NCBI GenBank assembly: GCA_900312665.1 | Contig: ONZQ02000007.1 | Span: 731,279-781,788, forward strand | DNA length: 50,510 nucleotides | Source: Cephalotrichum gorgonifer | Taxonomy: Eukaryota; Ascomycota; Sordariomycetes; Microascales; Microascaceae | Reading direction: 5' to 3' | Shown here: piece by piece, positions 1 through 11,806 of the stretch | How positions within the stretch are numbered: the stretch's first letter is position 1 | Layout of the letters: each line of letters opens with the position of its first letter | Translations under genes and position numbers: made by a program | Notes under the pieces: model-generated | Databases searched by the model: none | Seen by the model: only the letters and a program-made list of their open reading frames with translations | What the model was told of the DNA's origin: nothing

Positions 1-3000
1 GGGAGGCCAGCGCAGAGCAGCAGGGCTTATCTGATGTCACTTATTAGCTTTGTTATCAGATGTATTTCCAATCACTATTCGCTATTCGTTCCTCATTACT
101 ACTACCCCCCCGTTTGGTGGCTGAAAGAGAGACGATCTTTTCCCCTACCGAGGCCACTCCTTTCTCTTCTCTCCTTCTTCCTCTAGCTCCTTGCTTTTCT
201 TCGTATTAAAGTTTATGGCGTGAAGTGAGCTTATCTCGTGGTTTGCTGCTTCAGGCAGGTCTCGGTGACTTTTCTGACAAGCAGACGCCTTTTTTCGGGT
301 ATTTTTTCTTTCTCTTTTCGTTCCTTTTTGCGGATATGCAGGATCGGGCGATCTCGGAACGAGATTCAAACGAAAGGGGATGCGCGCCCTTTACAAAATA
401 AAAGCTTATCCCGCCCGGTTCATTGGAATGCGAGAATCGGACCACAGGCCAAGGCGCGGGAAGGACATGTGAGATAAAGGGTATGTTGAGAGGGCCTTCG
501 ATGTGTGTAACGTACAAATACGAACTACGTGTTATTTTTTTTGTGGGCGGCCGCAAACAGGTTTTTGTTTCTCCCCTCCTCGGGGCTATCTCCATCAGAT
601 ATAACAAATAAAAAAAGAAGGTGTGAAGGATCGAGGAGCATGGAAGGAGGGAGGGGGGAGGAGTCGGCGGCATGCGGGCGACAGGTCACGGATGCATGCA
701 TGCAAGGAAAGGAGAAAAGAAAAAAAAAAGAGGTACGAGTACGAGCATATATATCCGGATAGAGTACTGGAGCAGGTGTAGGTATACAAACTTGGTATTG
801 TTAAAGTTCGGACGTGGATTTCATCATGCTTCGTTCTAATAAGGGATATGATGAGTTCGAATTGGAAGCTCGGGGAGTGGATGCAGTTTCGTCCACGCCC
901 CTACTTTTCGCACTTGTCCTTAAGAGTATACGCCCCCTGCTCCCCTTTTTTCACGCCCCCTCTCCCCGCACCCCATCCCACCCGTCTTGGACCCCGCTAT
1001 CGGTGTTGCTGACGATCGTTCTCCCCGCTCGACCAGAGCGAGCGCAGTCTGGGGAGGGAAGACGCAAAGGTCGAGTCAAAAGCTGTCCCTTGGGTTGTTC
1101 TGTCGCTCCTGCATTTCTACTCATTCCTCTCCCTCTCCCCTTTCCTTTTCCACCTTTATTCCCGCTCCACTGTGGGGCTAGGCACCATAGACCCCGTAAA
1201 CCCAATTAGTCAACCTAGTCGCATATTTGTATACTAGCACGCGCAGACAAATGCTACACTCCTCCGAGAGTAAAACAAAGTACAGTACGGAGAGTAAAGA
1301 CGTTGGGATCTCCGCCCGCCCCTCCCAAGAGCGGGGCATGGGAGGCCGCCGACCAGGGGGGGGTGCGTGAGGAGCGCAGTTCGGACAGACACCCACACCG
1401 GAAGGCGTTTGCCGGCATGCTGGGCCATGCAGGCCCGAATCATCGGGGAAGAGAGGGTGTCATTCTCGACATGCGGCCAGGGCTTCGTGAGGTGTCACGA
1501 CGTGGTGCGGTGCTCGCAGAGGGATATTTTGAAATGCGGGCTGGGGCTGGTTTGGGTTCGGGTTGGACGACGACGCGATGCGCTTCTGCAAATGTCAATC
1601 AGATAGGGAGGTAGGGAGGAGGAGGGGACGAGGGGTTACTGATGCGACATTCGTGTGCAACGAGTGCGAGTACATAGTTTACTAGTAGATAGTACCAAGA
1701 GGTCTGGGACTGTAAGTATGTAGCAGGGAAAGGCGGGTTAGCGAGCTATGGTGGGCCCCGGCCAACTCGGGGTATGTAGTGAACCCGGGTGTAAGTCGGG
1801 AGTTTTCGTTCCAGACCCTTTGGATGCGGATGCGGTGTGTAATTTTACCCCGTTCTTGTCGAGGTGTGTGTGGTGTGGCACCAACTCATGATCCCGGGTG
1901 GGAATGGTATAACAAACAACCACCCAAATAGTGCACTGTATTCTTATTAGTAAAACTGATATATTTCAAGGACCATCTGTATATTGGTCTGCACTGTCTA
2001 AATGGAGGAAGGGGATTCGCCTGCTCGTTTCCCGCCGGGAACGTAACGTGCGCGATGACGGCTGCGGCAGGGAGACTATGTGAGAGCAGGCGACACACAT
2101 CCCGACGACGACACGACACACACACACACACCATCCATCTCCTGCCATCCCTAAAAGAGTAAGTCATAATGGGTACCGCGCTTTCCGCACTGCCCCCATC
2201 GCAATCTGTGTCCTTCCGGACCTAGTAGGTTACTTGGACCAGTCGTACCTTTACATGGCCGCACCGCGCCAGCTAGCCGTCCCCAGACCTCCTCGGCGCC
2301 GTCATCACCAGGCGTTAATGTGCCAACGGGGGCTGTGCATGGGGGTTACCTGATGTCATCGATGGTGATCCCCCCCGTCGTGCACATGGCAGGCGCGGGT
2401 GGAGTCGTACAAGGGAGCTCATTCCCACGTCGATGTGGGAGGTTCTGCATTACCCCTCCTACCAGCTGGCGGTATATCCTAATCGTGCAAAGAGCAGACA
2501 GATAATTTCCCTCGCCTTCTGCAAGCCCAAGGTCATAATACATGTAGTTCCCAACTGCGCTTTTGAGGGGCGGGGTTGAGACGCACCAAGGTAAATCCCC
2601 CATGTTGTGGTCGAAGGCGGGGAAGCGAGCGGAAGGTCAGCGGTAGTCCCGGTCCCTTCCTTGTACGGCAAGCCTAAAGGTTGACGTTAAATAGCTCGAC
2701 GTTGGATGAAACCCATGGTCCGGGCCAAGGAGAAGAAGAAGAGGGGGGGTGAGGAAACATAATGGGGGGTGGGCGGTTGTGGTGGTGGGGTCATCGATCG
2801 AGGAAAAAAAAAGGGGGGGGTATGGGGGGGTGGTCGCTAAGATCTGTGGCCCCAGCCCAGGGCACGCTACTGAAGCAATCTCGGCATTCCGGATACGAAA
2901 TGGATGGGAAAAGCGTCGACGGGGATTTGCTAGTTTCTGAGAGGGATTGGGACTATGAGTAGGGCTCGCCCACGCCCACAACGCACAGAAGTCCATCGTC

Positions 3001-3468
3001 GGCCCTTCAAGGGGGAATTCCTCGACCATCCGCGGAGGAGAGGCGCGTACGAGCAGGGAGACTGACTCTCCGAGTCGTACAAGAGCGGATATAATATTCT
3101 GGAGGAGCCTTCGCCGGCCCATCCCCCTTGCCCACCTATCAACGCCTAAATGTGGTCATAGCTCTAAGACAGCAGGGGGGGGTTTGCGAAGCTCTGCCAA
3201 GACAAAAAAAGGGACTGTGGGGCGCGCCTGCGCCCGGATTCGGGGCTGCGACTGGACGACAAGATGGTCCTACTAGAAAATCACCACTCAGAGTGGGTAG
3301 TGAAGCGAGTACAAGCAGCAAAGGAAGAAGCAAAAATCAGGCGTAGAAAAAGCCTGGAAAGATTGCTCACGGGGCCATCTGCTTTCTAGATCACCCACGG
3401 TTGAAATTCCCTCCGTGTCACTATGGAATTGGGTGACACTTGTATGGGGGGGGGTGTAATAGTCGTAA

Positions 3469-3484
3469 CTACTCGTACGAGTAG
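3469..3484. repeat. Perfect 16-bp palindrome CTACTCGTACGAGTAG
   Basis: Perfect inverted repeat and the longest member seen of the TACTCGTACGAGTA family dispersed through the non-coding DNA. A 12-bp version lies at 4608-4619 and an 18-bp version with one mismatch at 4888-4905. Confidence 0.85.
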
Positions 3485-4305
3485 CTACACACCAGATCAC
3501 AAGTTAGCCTGGCTAGATGCAAGGAGTAACTCGTACCACGATACATATTCCCTTTCCTACTTCCCTGTTTCCCCTGGTCCTGTACGTCAGAAATTGAGAA
3601 GAAGAAGAAGACGACAAAAGAGAAGAAGAAGGTAAAAAAAAAAATAAAAAAAAAAATCCGGACCGGGTCCGAGCCGGCCCACGGACCATTCTACCCGGGT
3701 ATGTGTTTGCCATCTTGGCCCAGGGTATGTTCGCCACTCCTGGCGTGAGCACGACGCACACTCGTACTTGAATACTCTACACAGAGTATAATCCGTGGAA
3801 CGTAGTACGGATGGGTCGAGGAACCCGGGACCGAAGCCGGATGATGAATTAATTCACTTTCTCCTTGGATGAGCTTGGAGGCGGTATCATAACAGCGCGT
3901 TGCCAGCTATCGCCAGACCGACCTGCAAGTCCACGTCTGACGAGCCTGAGCCCGAGCCGGCACCTGCGCCTACCGGGGGGCGGGAAAGGAAAAGAAAGGA
4001 AATAAAAGTAGTAAGAAGGAGTGATCATCGGCGGTGCATGCCCGCTAAGACTTCCCGCACGCCACCCCGAATAGACAGAACGGGCAGGAGCCACCTCGGT
4101 ACAAGCCCACAATATGTGCTCGTACGCGTTATCATGCAAGAGCATGAGCATGAGCGGAGGGGAGCGCCCGATGCCATACACAGTCGTCCATAGCATACAT
4201 TAGGTACGTGTACCTACTGAATTCCGATCCGCCTTGTATTACTTGTCTTGCAATGAGGAGGTCCAGCCCCGGCGGAAGCGATGTCTGACAACAGACCGAC
4301 CGATA

Positions 4306-4330
4306 GACGGACGGACGGACGGACGGACGG
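4306..4330. repeat. (GACG)n microsatellite
   Basis: About six uninterrupted copies of the tetranucleotide GACG/ACGG in non-coding DNA. Likely length-polymorphic. Confidence 0.9.
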
Positions 4331-5000
4331 ATCCATCCTTTCTATGCTTTAGGGGTACAGGTAATACACTTCTTGTTCCTTCTGGCGAAAGCGGAATGGT
4401 GGACCCGATGTTCGAGGAAGAAGAAGCCCGCTTTCGCGTTGTGGTCGATCCCCGGGCCCACCATCACTATGAGTACGACGCTAGCTAGGAAGGTACGACG
4501 TAGCGTCGCCTCTTTTTTTTCCTGCACGCTGGCTGCAATGACCGCATTTGCATGCTTCACACATGCTTGTATACAGGTAGGTACGGTGCTCGCGCTCGTA
4601 CAAGTACACTCGTACGAGTAATACTCGTCGCGCTGCCTGCCATGCTGCCCCCGATCATCGTACCTTCCTCCGGTGTAAGGGTACAGGCGCTAGTCGTAGA
4701 GGCACCGCGCTCTCACTTACACGACGCCTAGCCCGCCAAGGTATGAGTACAAGGTCCGTTTGTCCTCACCACGTCATTCGGGATAGCGTCTCCTTGGGGC
4801 TTCTTGGTGTACCTTTTGCCCCTGCCCTACCTTGCCCTACACTGCCAGCCCTGGCCGCCCTTTCCTCGCCGAAGGAAAGCCGCTAGGAGTACTCATACGA
4901 GTACTAACTAGCAGGGATTCGAATTGGATTCCCAGTACCAATCTATTACCACTCAATGACCAATAGTTAGCTAATACCTCCCACCTTTGTACGTGTACCC

Positions 5001-5065
5001 GTACCCTACCCGGACCTGTACCCGGACGAGTACCCGGACGAGTACTCGTGCGAGTACTTCCGACC
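5001..5065. repeat. 12-bp minisatellite, unit GTACCCGGACGA
   Basis: Two exact units (5018-5029 and 5030-5041) are followed by two diverged ones (GTACTCGTGCGA and GTACTTCCGACC) and preceded by a partial copy. The third unit resembles the dispersed GTACTCGTAC motif, so the two repeat types may be related. Confidence 0.8.
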
Positions 5066-6835
5066 TTGGATGGCCGCCGCAAACCCACATCTCCGGAAGA
5101 GAGAACCCTTGGCCCCCTTTGACGCCCCCCCCCCCTTCGGCTTGGCTTCTTTTTGCGGAACGAACATAACTAGATGCGTACCTATATACTTTGTAATCTC
5201 TAATGTTCGGCGGTCATGTCAATGATCCATCAGTCACCCCTCCCCTCCACTATTTCTGTTCCTCTCTCCCCCTCTCTCTCGCCTCGGCCCCGCCTCCATT
5301 TTCCAGATCAACAAAAGAACAAAGCCGGACCGAAAACGCAGCAAAGCATTTTTCCTTCTTTTTTTCCTTGCAGGTCTTGAACCTTTAACCTTTACTCTTT
5401 AACCTGGCACATTTCCACCTCCCCCCCCTCTCTCTCTTCTGCTCTTTGTTAAACAAACCTCACCTGTTCACGATGCACTTATCACCAATTGGCTCAGCTG
5501 TCCACGTCGTATTCCAGGTTCTTTGACATTTACCTATCCACCACGCCCCTCCTGGCGCTGTGAAACCCCACCACATACCTACCTGCCTCTCAGTCTCCCC
5601 AGGCCGCAGACTGCACTGAAAGCTTTTTGGCTCTCCCTACTGTGCTGCTGTTCGATATTCCGGGTACTACTCGCACGCTACACGGTATTATATACACACG
5701 CACTACACCGCGCTCCTCCACCGCTATTACTATAGCCATAGTGCCAGGCCAGACCGACAAAGGGAACCCACCTCGACACGGAAATTTTCGGCTCCTAAAT
5801 TCTATCCGTTTGCCGCTACACACACAGAAACCCTTGTTCGCATTTCCCTCGTCACAACCTCAGGAACACGCAGAACCTAATTTCTTCTTCTTCTTCTTTT
5901 TTTCTCCCTCCTCCGAAAAAAGAGAAACCAATTCCGCTAAACCTCGCCACCAATTCTTCTTACCTCATATTACGGAATACGACTATTAATACAGGGTGCC
6001 CTCGAGTGCACGCAACGAAGAGCCCCAGCCAATTGAATTCCCCCTAGCCACTTCTGGTCACGACACCTGGACTGGACTGCGCACCTGGACATAGCGCCAA
6101 GAATCCTACATACCACACCCCCCTGACTTCGGCTGCCGTTGTCGACACGCCACCTGACGCCACTCCCACGCCACGCCTCGCCTTACATCATACCCCGTGG
6201 TAATACCAGGTTCCGATCGATTTCCCAGCAGGCCCCAACACCCAGCACCACCCAGCGCCCACCCATTACTACGAGTACATAGGAGCAGCCACCAGCAATA
6301 CCCGTCTCGTGCCGAGCAAATTCCCCACCACCCGCCTTCGACGGAAACCTGGAGCAAGGGTTCGAAGTTACCACGCCCCCCCTACCCCCCGGGGCCCTTC
6401 TCCCACCCCGCAGTCGACAACCAATTCACCGAGTCCAGTATCTTGGCATCTCCAACGCCCAGCCCGTCTTCAACCTTGTTCTTCCTTCACACCCTGTGAG
6501 CGACCCTTTGAACAGGTCAATCCCGACCAGAGAGAAAAAAAAAGGTTCCAAGAATACTAGGACCAGGGTCGGTTTTTTTTGGCTGGATAGAGTCGCAAGG
6601 GTGCGCGAATAAGTAGCACGTGGCCATCAAGAAAAGATCAAGACGTCAAAACAGGCGACGGCGCATCAGCAAAAGGCGCTGAAAAAGAATCGCAGACAAA
6701 AAGAAGAAAGTTGCGAACAGGGCTTTTGGAACAAGCAGTAATTCCGCAGCCCTCACGATCCTCGGACACGCGACACCCCGGCACTCTCTCCCCTCCTATT
6801 CGTCTTCCTCACTCCACCCCCCACACCAGCCTATA

Positions 6836-8457
6836 ATGCCGCAATTCAGATCAAACCCCCCGTCGGCCGCGAGCTCAAAACCACCGTCCCTCAAGGCCGA
6901 CTCAAAACCACCATCAATTAAGTCCGAGACCTCACAGCCAGAGCGGACGAAAACGATACCCATAATCAAACAGAATGGCAACTCTGTCGAGACACCCCCC
7001 AATGGCGCTTCGGAATTGAAACCCCCCGAGAAGGCCACGGTCAAAGAGAGGTTCACGCGCATGTTCTCAAAGGATACCTCGAATCCCAGTTCCAGGAATG
7101 CCAGTGGCGTCTCCACCCCGGCACGCTCCACCCCGGTACCCGGCGCCTCCACCCCGCGCAGGCCGTCCCAGGTCGACAAGCTAGTCCCCGAAAAGCCGTC
7201 GACCGCATCCACCCCCAAGCCACCGGCCAAGGCCAGCCAGACCCAGCGCTTCGTCGTCAACCCCGACCTGGTGGGCGGCCACGAGCACTACCTCAAGAAC
7301 AGCCGCCGGCAGGAAAAGCTGTCCGCCCTCTGGAGGACATTGATCGGCAAGAAGGACGAGCCTGAGGTGGAGCATGACCTATCGCTCGTGTCGTCGTGGA
7401 TGGTCACCTACAAGGACCGGGAGGCGGCCGCGGCGCAGACCGAGAAGAAGGGCGGCCCCTCGGGCATCCCCACCCTAGTTGAGAAGTACGGCAAGTGCCA
7501 CGAGGTCATCGGCCGGGGCGCCTTCGGCGTCGTGCGCATCTCGCACAAGAAACTGGAGAACGGCGGCGGCGAGAAGCTGTTCGCCGTCAAGGAGTTCCGC
7601 CGCCGACCGGGCGAGTCGGAGAGGCGCTACAACAAGCGCCTCACCTCAGAGTTCTGTATCTCGTCGTCGCTGCGCCACCCCAACGTCATCCACACGCTAG
7701 ACCTGCTCAAGGACGCCAAGGGCGACTACTGCGAGGTCATGGAGTTCTGCGCGGGCGGAGACCTGCACTCGCTCGTCGTGTCGGCCGTCAAGCTCGAGAC
7801 GCAGGAGGCCGACTGCCTCTTCAAGCAGCTCATGCGCGGCGTTAACTACCTGCACGAGATGGGCGTGGCCCACCGCGACCTGAAACCCGAGAACCTCCTG
7901 CTCACGACCCACGGCTCCCTAAAGATCACCGACTTCGGCAACGGCGAGTGCTTCCGCATGGCGTGGGAGACCGAGCCCCACATGGCCTCGGGTCTGTGCG
8001 GATCAGCCCCCTACATCGCGCCCGAGGAGTACACGGAGAAGGAGTTCGACCCGCGCGCCGTCGACGTGTGGGCCTGCGGCGTGATCTACATGGCCATGAG
8101 GACCGGTCGGCACCTCTGGCACGTGGCGAAACGGGAAGACGACTTCTACTCCAGGTACCTAGACGGGAGACGCGAGGAGGAGGGGTATCAGCCCATCGAG
8201 TCTCTTCACCGGGTAAGCTCTCCCTCTTTTCTTTTCCCTCCTAGTTCAAGGAAGGAAGGACCTTTCCTCTCCCCTTCCTTTCGTGTCCCCCCGATGTGAT
8301 GATGGCAGATAACTAACGAGACCAGGCCCGTTGCCGAAACGTCATCTACTCGATCCTGGACCCGAACCCAAAGAGGCGGCTGGCAGCTTCGCAAGTCCTC
8401 AAATCCGAGTGGGGACGCGAGATTAAGCTGTGCAAGGCCGGCGAAGAGGGCTTCTAA
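6836..8457 (+). CDS. sat4: Ser/Thr protein kinase, Sat4/Hal4 (NPR/Hal) family
   Basis: Two exons, 6836-8212 and 8326-8457, give 502 residues. The intron starts GTAAGC, has a CTAAC branch site and ends ACCAG. Residues 1-200 are low-complexity, rich in Pro, Ser and Thr. The kinase domain follows: glycine loop GRGAFG near 226, AVK lysine near 251, HRDLKPEN at about 346-353, DFG at 366-368, and an APEEY segment near 395. Exon 2 completes the C lobe with the ending ILDPNPKRRL. An unspliced reading would lose this end and run into stop codons. The layout (disordered N-terminus, C-terminal kinase domain, YSILDPNPKRR and SEWGREI near the end) fits yeast Sat4/Hal4, known to stabilise plasma-membrane K+ and nutrient transporters. 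Membership of the fungal NPR/Hal group is firm; the exact paralogue is inferred. It stands alone, convergent with the next gene. Confidence 0.88.
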
Positions 8458-8484
8458 CCCCATTCCTTTCGGAGAAAGGGGGTT
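8456..8484 (+). other. Hairpin overlapping the kinase stop codon
   Basis: AACCC pairs with GGGTT and, after a 4-base bulge CATT, CCTTTC pairs with GAAAGG around a 3-base loop. The left arm begins inside the TAA stop codon at 8455-8457. The structure is visible in the sequence; any role in termination or mRNA stability is a guess. Confidence 0.5.
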
Positions 8485-10290
8485 GATAGAGATTGGAACT
8501 CGGTTCGAGTTAGGGGGCGGAGTTGGGGCGCGTTGTGTCATGAAACCGGGCATGGGGAAATGGGGTACAGGGTCCAGGGTCCAGGGGTCCAGGGAACCCC
8601 GCCATTAAGTTGGGTTAGGTTTTGGCTGGGGAGGGTTGGGAGGCAGGCACATTGGGGATCGGCGCTAACTACCGTTTCTTTTTTTCGTGGTGGGTGGCAC
8701 ATGGTTGTGGAATTGGGTTTTTGGTGATAGGTAGCAAGCATTGATACCCTCATTTCAAGAAGATACTTGCATCATGACTTTTCGTGTCCCGCGCGTGAGT
8801 GAGCGTATTGTATGTGTATGTGTGCATGGGAAGAAGAGTTGCCCTTGCTTCATCCGCTGCTCCATCTGGCAACTTATAGCAGATACCTGTAGATAGCAAC
8901 TCCGTCGTCAGTATCAACTCATAGAGCTTCCCACCCCCCCCCAAAGCCTTTTTTCCACTCACCACGGCTCTATACTAACCAGGTCAGAAAAAGGAGGACA
9001 TGTGCCCGCCTACCTACATCTACAGACTAGGCACTGAAAAGTCAAAGTCCAACAATCCCCTGCCCGCTCACATCACACAAAAAGGCACGGGTCAAACTAG
9101 GATAGGATATGACATGATAGGAACAAGTAGGTTTACTTCAAAAAGAACATGTTTCCTATATACCAAAAACCAAAAAAAATTACCCCCATCCCATACCCCC
9201 GGACAAAACTCATAACCCATCACGGCGGGCTCCCCCCTCTTCTCTCTCACTTCCTCCTCGTAGAAAAAGTAGCAGCTACATGTAGCTCTTGAAGTATAGA
9301 TACACAGAGTCTCCTCTTTCCCCAGAGAACTCAATTTCGGAAGAAGAATCGAATAGCAACGAGAAGAAGAAAAGAAGAAACTGATGATAAGAAAAAAAAA
9401 ACCCTTACTCCTCCCCCCCAAAAAAGCTCTCTCTCTCTCCCTATATCTCTCTCTCGCTCGCGCCACAAACTTCATCAATAGAGCACCAAACGAAAGGGAA
9501 AAAGGAACTCGTAGAGTGAACAAAAAAACACGTTTCTGCTGGGCTGCATGGGATTTTCAAGGTGGAAAACAATATGAAGAAAGAACAAAATACCCCGTTA
9601 GAAGAACACATATCAGATGTTTCGGCCTCCATCCATCCCATCACTCCGTCCGCCTCCCAAGAAATCAAAATCCATTATGTCCACCACCCCTTCCCCTACC
9701 TAAATACCGTCATGATCATGTCTCGTCAGGAGGGGGGCAAGGTCTCCCGACCGTACGCCCCTTGAACACAAAATACCCTGTCATCTCGCGACGGGCAGGC
9801 TTAGACCATGAGTCGTCGTCGTTCCCGTCTGATGCCAGGGGCCATAATCGGGGAATACAAGAAGCACGGCCAACGAGGGTAGGATATAAGTCGTATCCAC
9901 TTCCCCGCCAACCGAACCCGTAATCCTCGAAGAGACTTTAGTGTCCTCCCATGACCTGTGGCTGATCGTGAAACCCCCCGTCCCCGTAGCGCCCATTGTC
10001 TTCCTCAAGAGGTCCTCGCCGAAACGCCCGTAGCAAAAATTTGAAAAAAAATATACCACCTGATAAATCCCAGACCTTTCGAATCGCCTAGTCGAGCACC
10101 CAAACAGGTACCTTTGCATGTTGCGCCAGTAGAACCAGAATGAGACTCCCGAAACAAAAGCGGAGATGCATTAGAATGCTACCCGGCGCCGCCGATGCCT
10201 TGCAAAAAACCCAACTGTTCCGTGGCGAGGCATGGGCCCCCTCCTGACGTGTCGTCCCTTGTCCGTAATCTCGAACCAACACCGTGGGAC
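8458..10290. other. Intergenic region between two convergent genes
   Basis: This 1.8-kb stretch should hold the 3'UTRs of the kinase (+) and the unknown protein (-). It is rich in homopolymers and CT runs (for example 9426-9455). The longest open frames (9384-9923 on + and 9781-10119 on -) match nothing I recognise and look like composition artefacts. Confidence 0.5.
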
Positions 10291-11806
10291 CTACGAATGG
10301 AAAAGATCCCATGCTCTCTCACACAGTCCAAGGAACTCCTCGCGCTTCGCCCTCTGTGTCTCGGGGCTGTCACGGCCGTAGCCGAACGGTCCTGCTGCTC
10401 GCCGGCTCGGAGTCGGTCCATTACCTAGGGGTGGGCTGACTCCCTCTTCGTACTCGGCGCGGGTCCGCCGTTTGGAACTGCGGCTGGTATCGGTTGTCGT
10501 CCTGCTCGCGCCATGAGGCGACGGGGGAGAGGGGGGGTGGTGGTTGCTGTAGTGGACCAGCTTCGGCAACAAGTCTGGACGTCCTCCCGCGAGCTCTGCC
10601 TGCGCCTCCTCAGCCGACTTGTACTCTCTAGGCCGGGCCGATGGGGGACCCGGCGGCGGCGGCGGAGGGGGTGGATGTCCTGGTGAAGCGAGGGGACCTC
10701 TCGCGCTGCTGGGGTACAGGGAGTGGCCGGCGGACTCGGGTGGGGGAGGGAGGCCCTGGCCGAAGACGTCGTGGATGGGCGGCAACCTGTTGTTCGTCTG
10801 GTTCGCAGGCACGTGGTGGATGTGGGAGGTGTTGGACAGCTTTGACGGCTGGTTCGTGATGTGTCTTGTGAGCGGATGGGGGTTGTGCATGCCAGTGAAG
10901 GTTTGGTTCAGGGGCGCCGACTGGATGACGCGCTCGTTGGCGAACTGCTCGTGGGAAGGTGCGACGATGGATAGGCCGGGAGCCTTCCGCCGAGAGAGCC
11001 CTGGAGTTTTGGCGGCGAAGCTGGAGTTGTCTTTGTTGCTGGGGCCATCCCCCTTGGCCGACTGCTGTTGCAGTCTCGCCTCAATAATGTGGCGCTGCTG
11101 TTCCCTGACGCTCATGCTTCGCTGCAACTGTTCTTTCATGACCGGGTCCTGGGTTACGAAGCCGGGGGACAGGCAGGCGAGGCCAACGTCCTGGATGCCG
11201 AGGCCATCTCGCGCGGTGAGCGGTCGATTGGCGGAGGTGGCGCCCGGGTTCGAGCTGCCGCCTTTGGACAAGTCGAGTTTTCTCGGACGATGGCGGGGGG
11301 CTGGGAGATCTGGTGACCGGGGCTCCTTCTTTACGATAATCTTGGGCATTCCGATCGAGCTTCGGGAACTAAACGGAGGCGACGATTTAGTCAAACGGTC
11401 GGCAGGAAGACCGAGGGAGGTAGCCAAGTAGGGGCGGTATGGGGGGGAAGAGCGAAAAAGAACGAAGGGGGAGCGAAGCGACGCGGCGCGGCGCGAAACA
11501 AGGCAAAGCGCAACTGCGGAAACCCGAACAAGCCAAAGGTGGGAAGAACGAAGAGAAAAGATTGATGGAAAGGATAAAAATGCTATGAACTTACGCGCTG
11601 GGTGGGGAGGACTTGGCACCTGCACCTGCAGGGCCGCCTCTGGGGCTCCCGCTGCCGCCCCTCTGGTGCTCCGCCGCGGTCGCTGTTCGTGTCGCTGACG
11701 GTGAGGATGAGGAGACGGTCTGTGCCGAGGATGTGGGGCGTTCGGATGAGAAGGACGGCCTGTCGTGGGGTGCCGGTGATGGAGCCATGGCGATGGCAGC
11801 ACTCAT
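10291..11806 (-). CDS. Unrecognised proline-rich fungal protein
   Basis: Proposed exons 11806-11595 and 11368-10291 give 429 residues. The donor is GTAAGT; the acceptor TTTAG lies behind a CTAAA-type branch and restores frame exactly, joining KSSPPSA to SRSSIGMPKIIVKKEP. A second AG nine bases on is also in frame. I do not recognise the protein. It has a Ser/Ala/Pro-rich start, a basic PKIIVKKEPRSP segment, a well-ordered-looking stretch GFVTQDPVMKEQLQRSMSV followed by a probable helix (REQQRHIIEARLQQQ), a run of eight prolines near residue 315, a basic SKRRTR patch, and an ending REEFLGLCERAWDLFHS that looks like a short conserved motif. There is no signal peptide or membrane segment. It is probably a disordered nuclear or cytoplasmic adaptor; the function is unknown. 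Confidence 0.75.

Larger units (their letters stand above)
1..6835. other. Gene-free region upstream of the kinase gene
   Basis: I see no supportable gene on either strand. Open frames are short, overlap in several frames and have low-complexity composition. The stretch holds pyrimidine tracts, poly-G and poly-A runs, a tetranucleotide repeat near 4.3 kb, a 12-bp minisatellite near 5.0 kb and several palindromic GTACTCGTAC-type motifs. The last 1.5 kb is C- and T-rich, as fungal promoters and leaders often are, and probably holds the promoter and 5' leader of the kinase gene at 6836. A CACGTG box lies at 6617-6622. A long non-coding RNA cannot be excluded. Confidence 0.6.

Noticed and set aside
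251..673. 140-codon open frame on the - strand
   Set aside because: Basic, low-complexity translation of pyrimidine-rich DNA with no domain or gene-like context.
9384..9923. 179-codon open frame on the + strand
   Set aside because: Low-complexity Lys/Pro/Leu/Arg composition from homopolymer and CT runs, no domain, and it overlaps other frames in a region of convergent 3'UTRs.
9781..10119. 112-codon open frame on the - strand after the unknown protein gene
   Set aside because: Composition looked slightly protein-like, but no family was recognised and no splice sites link it to the upstream gene, whose own stop is clear.
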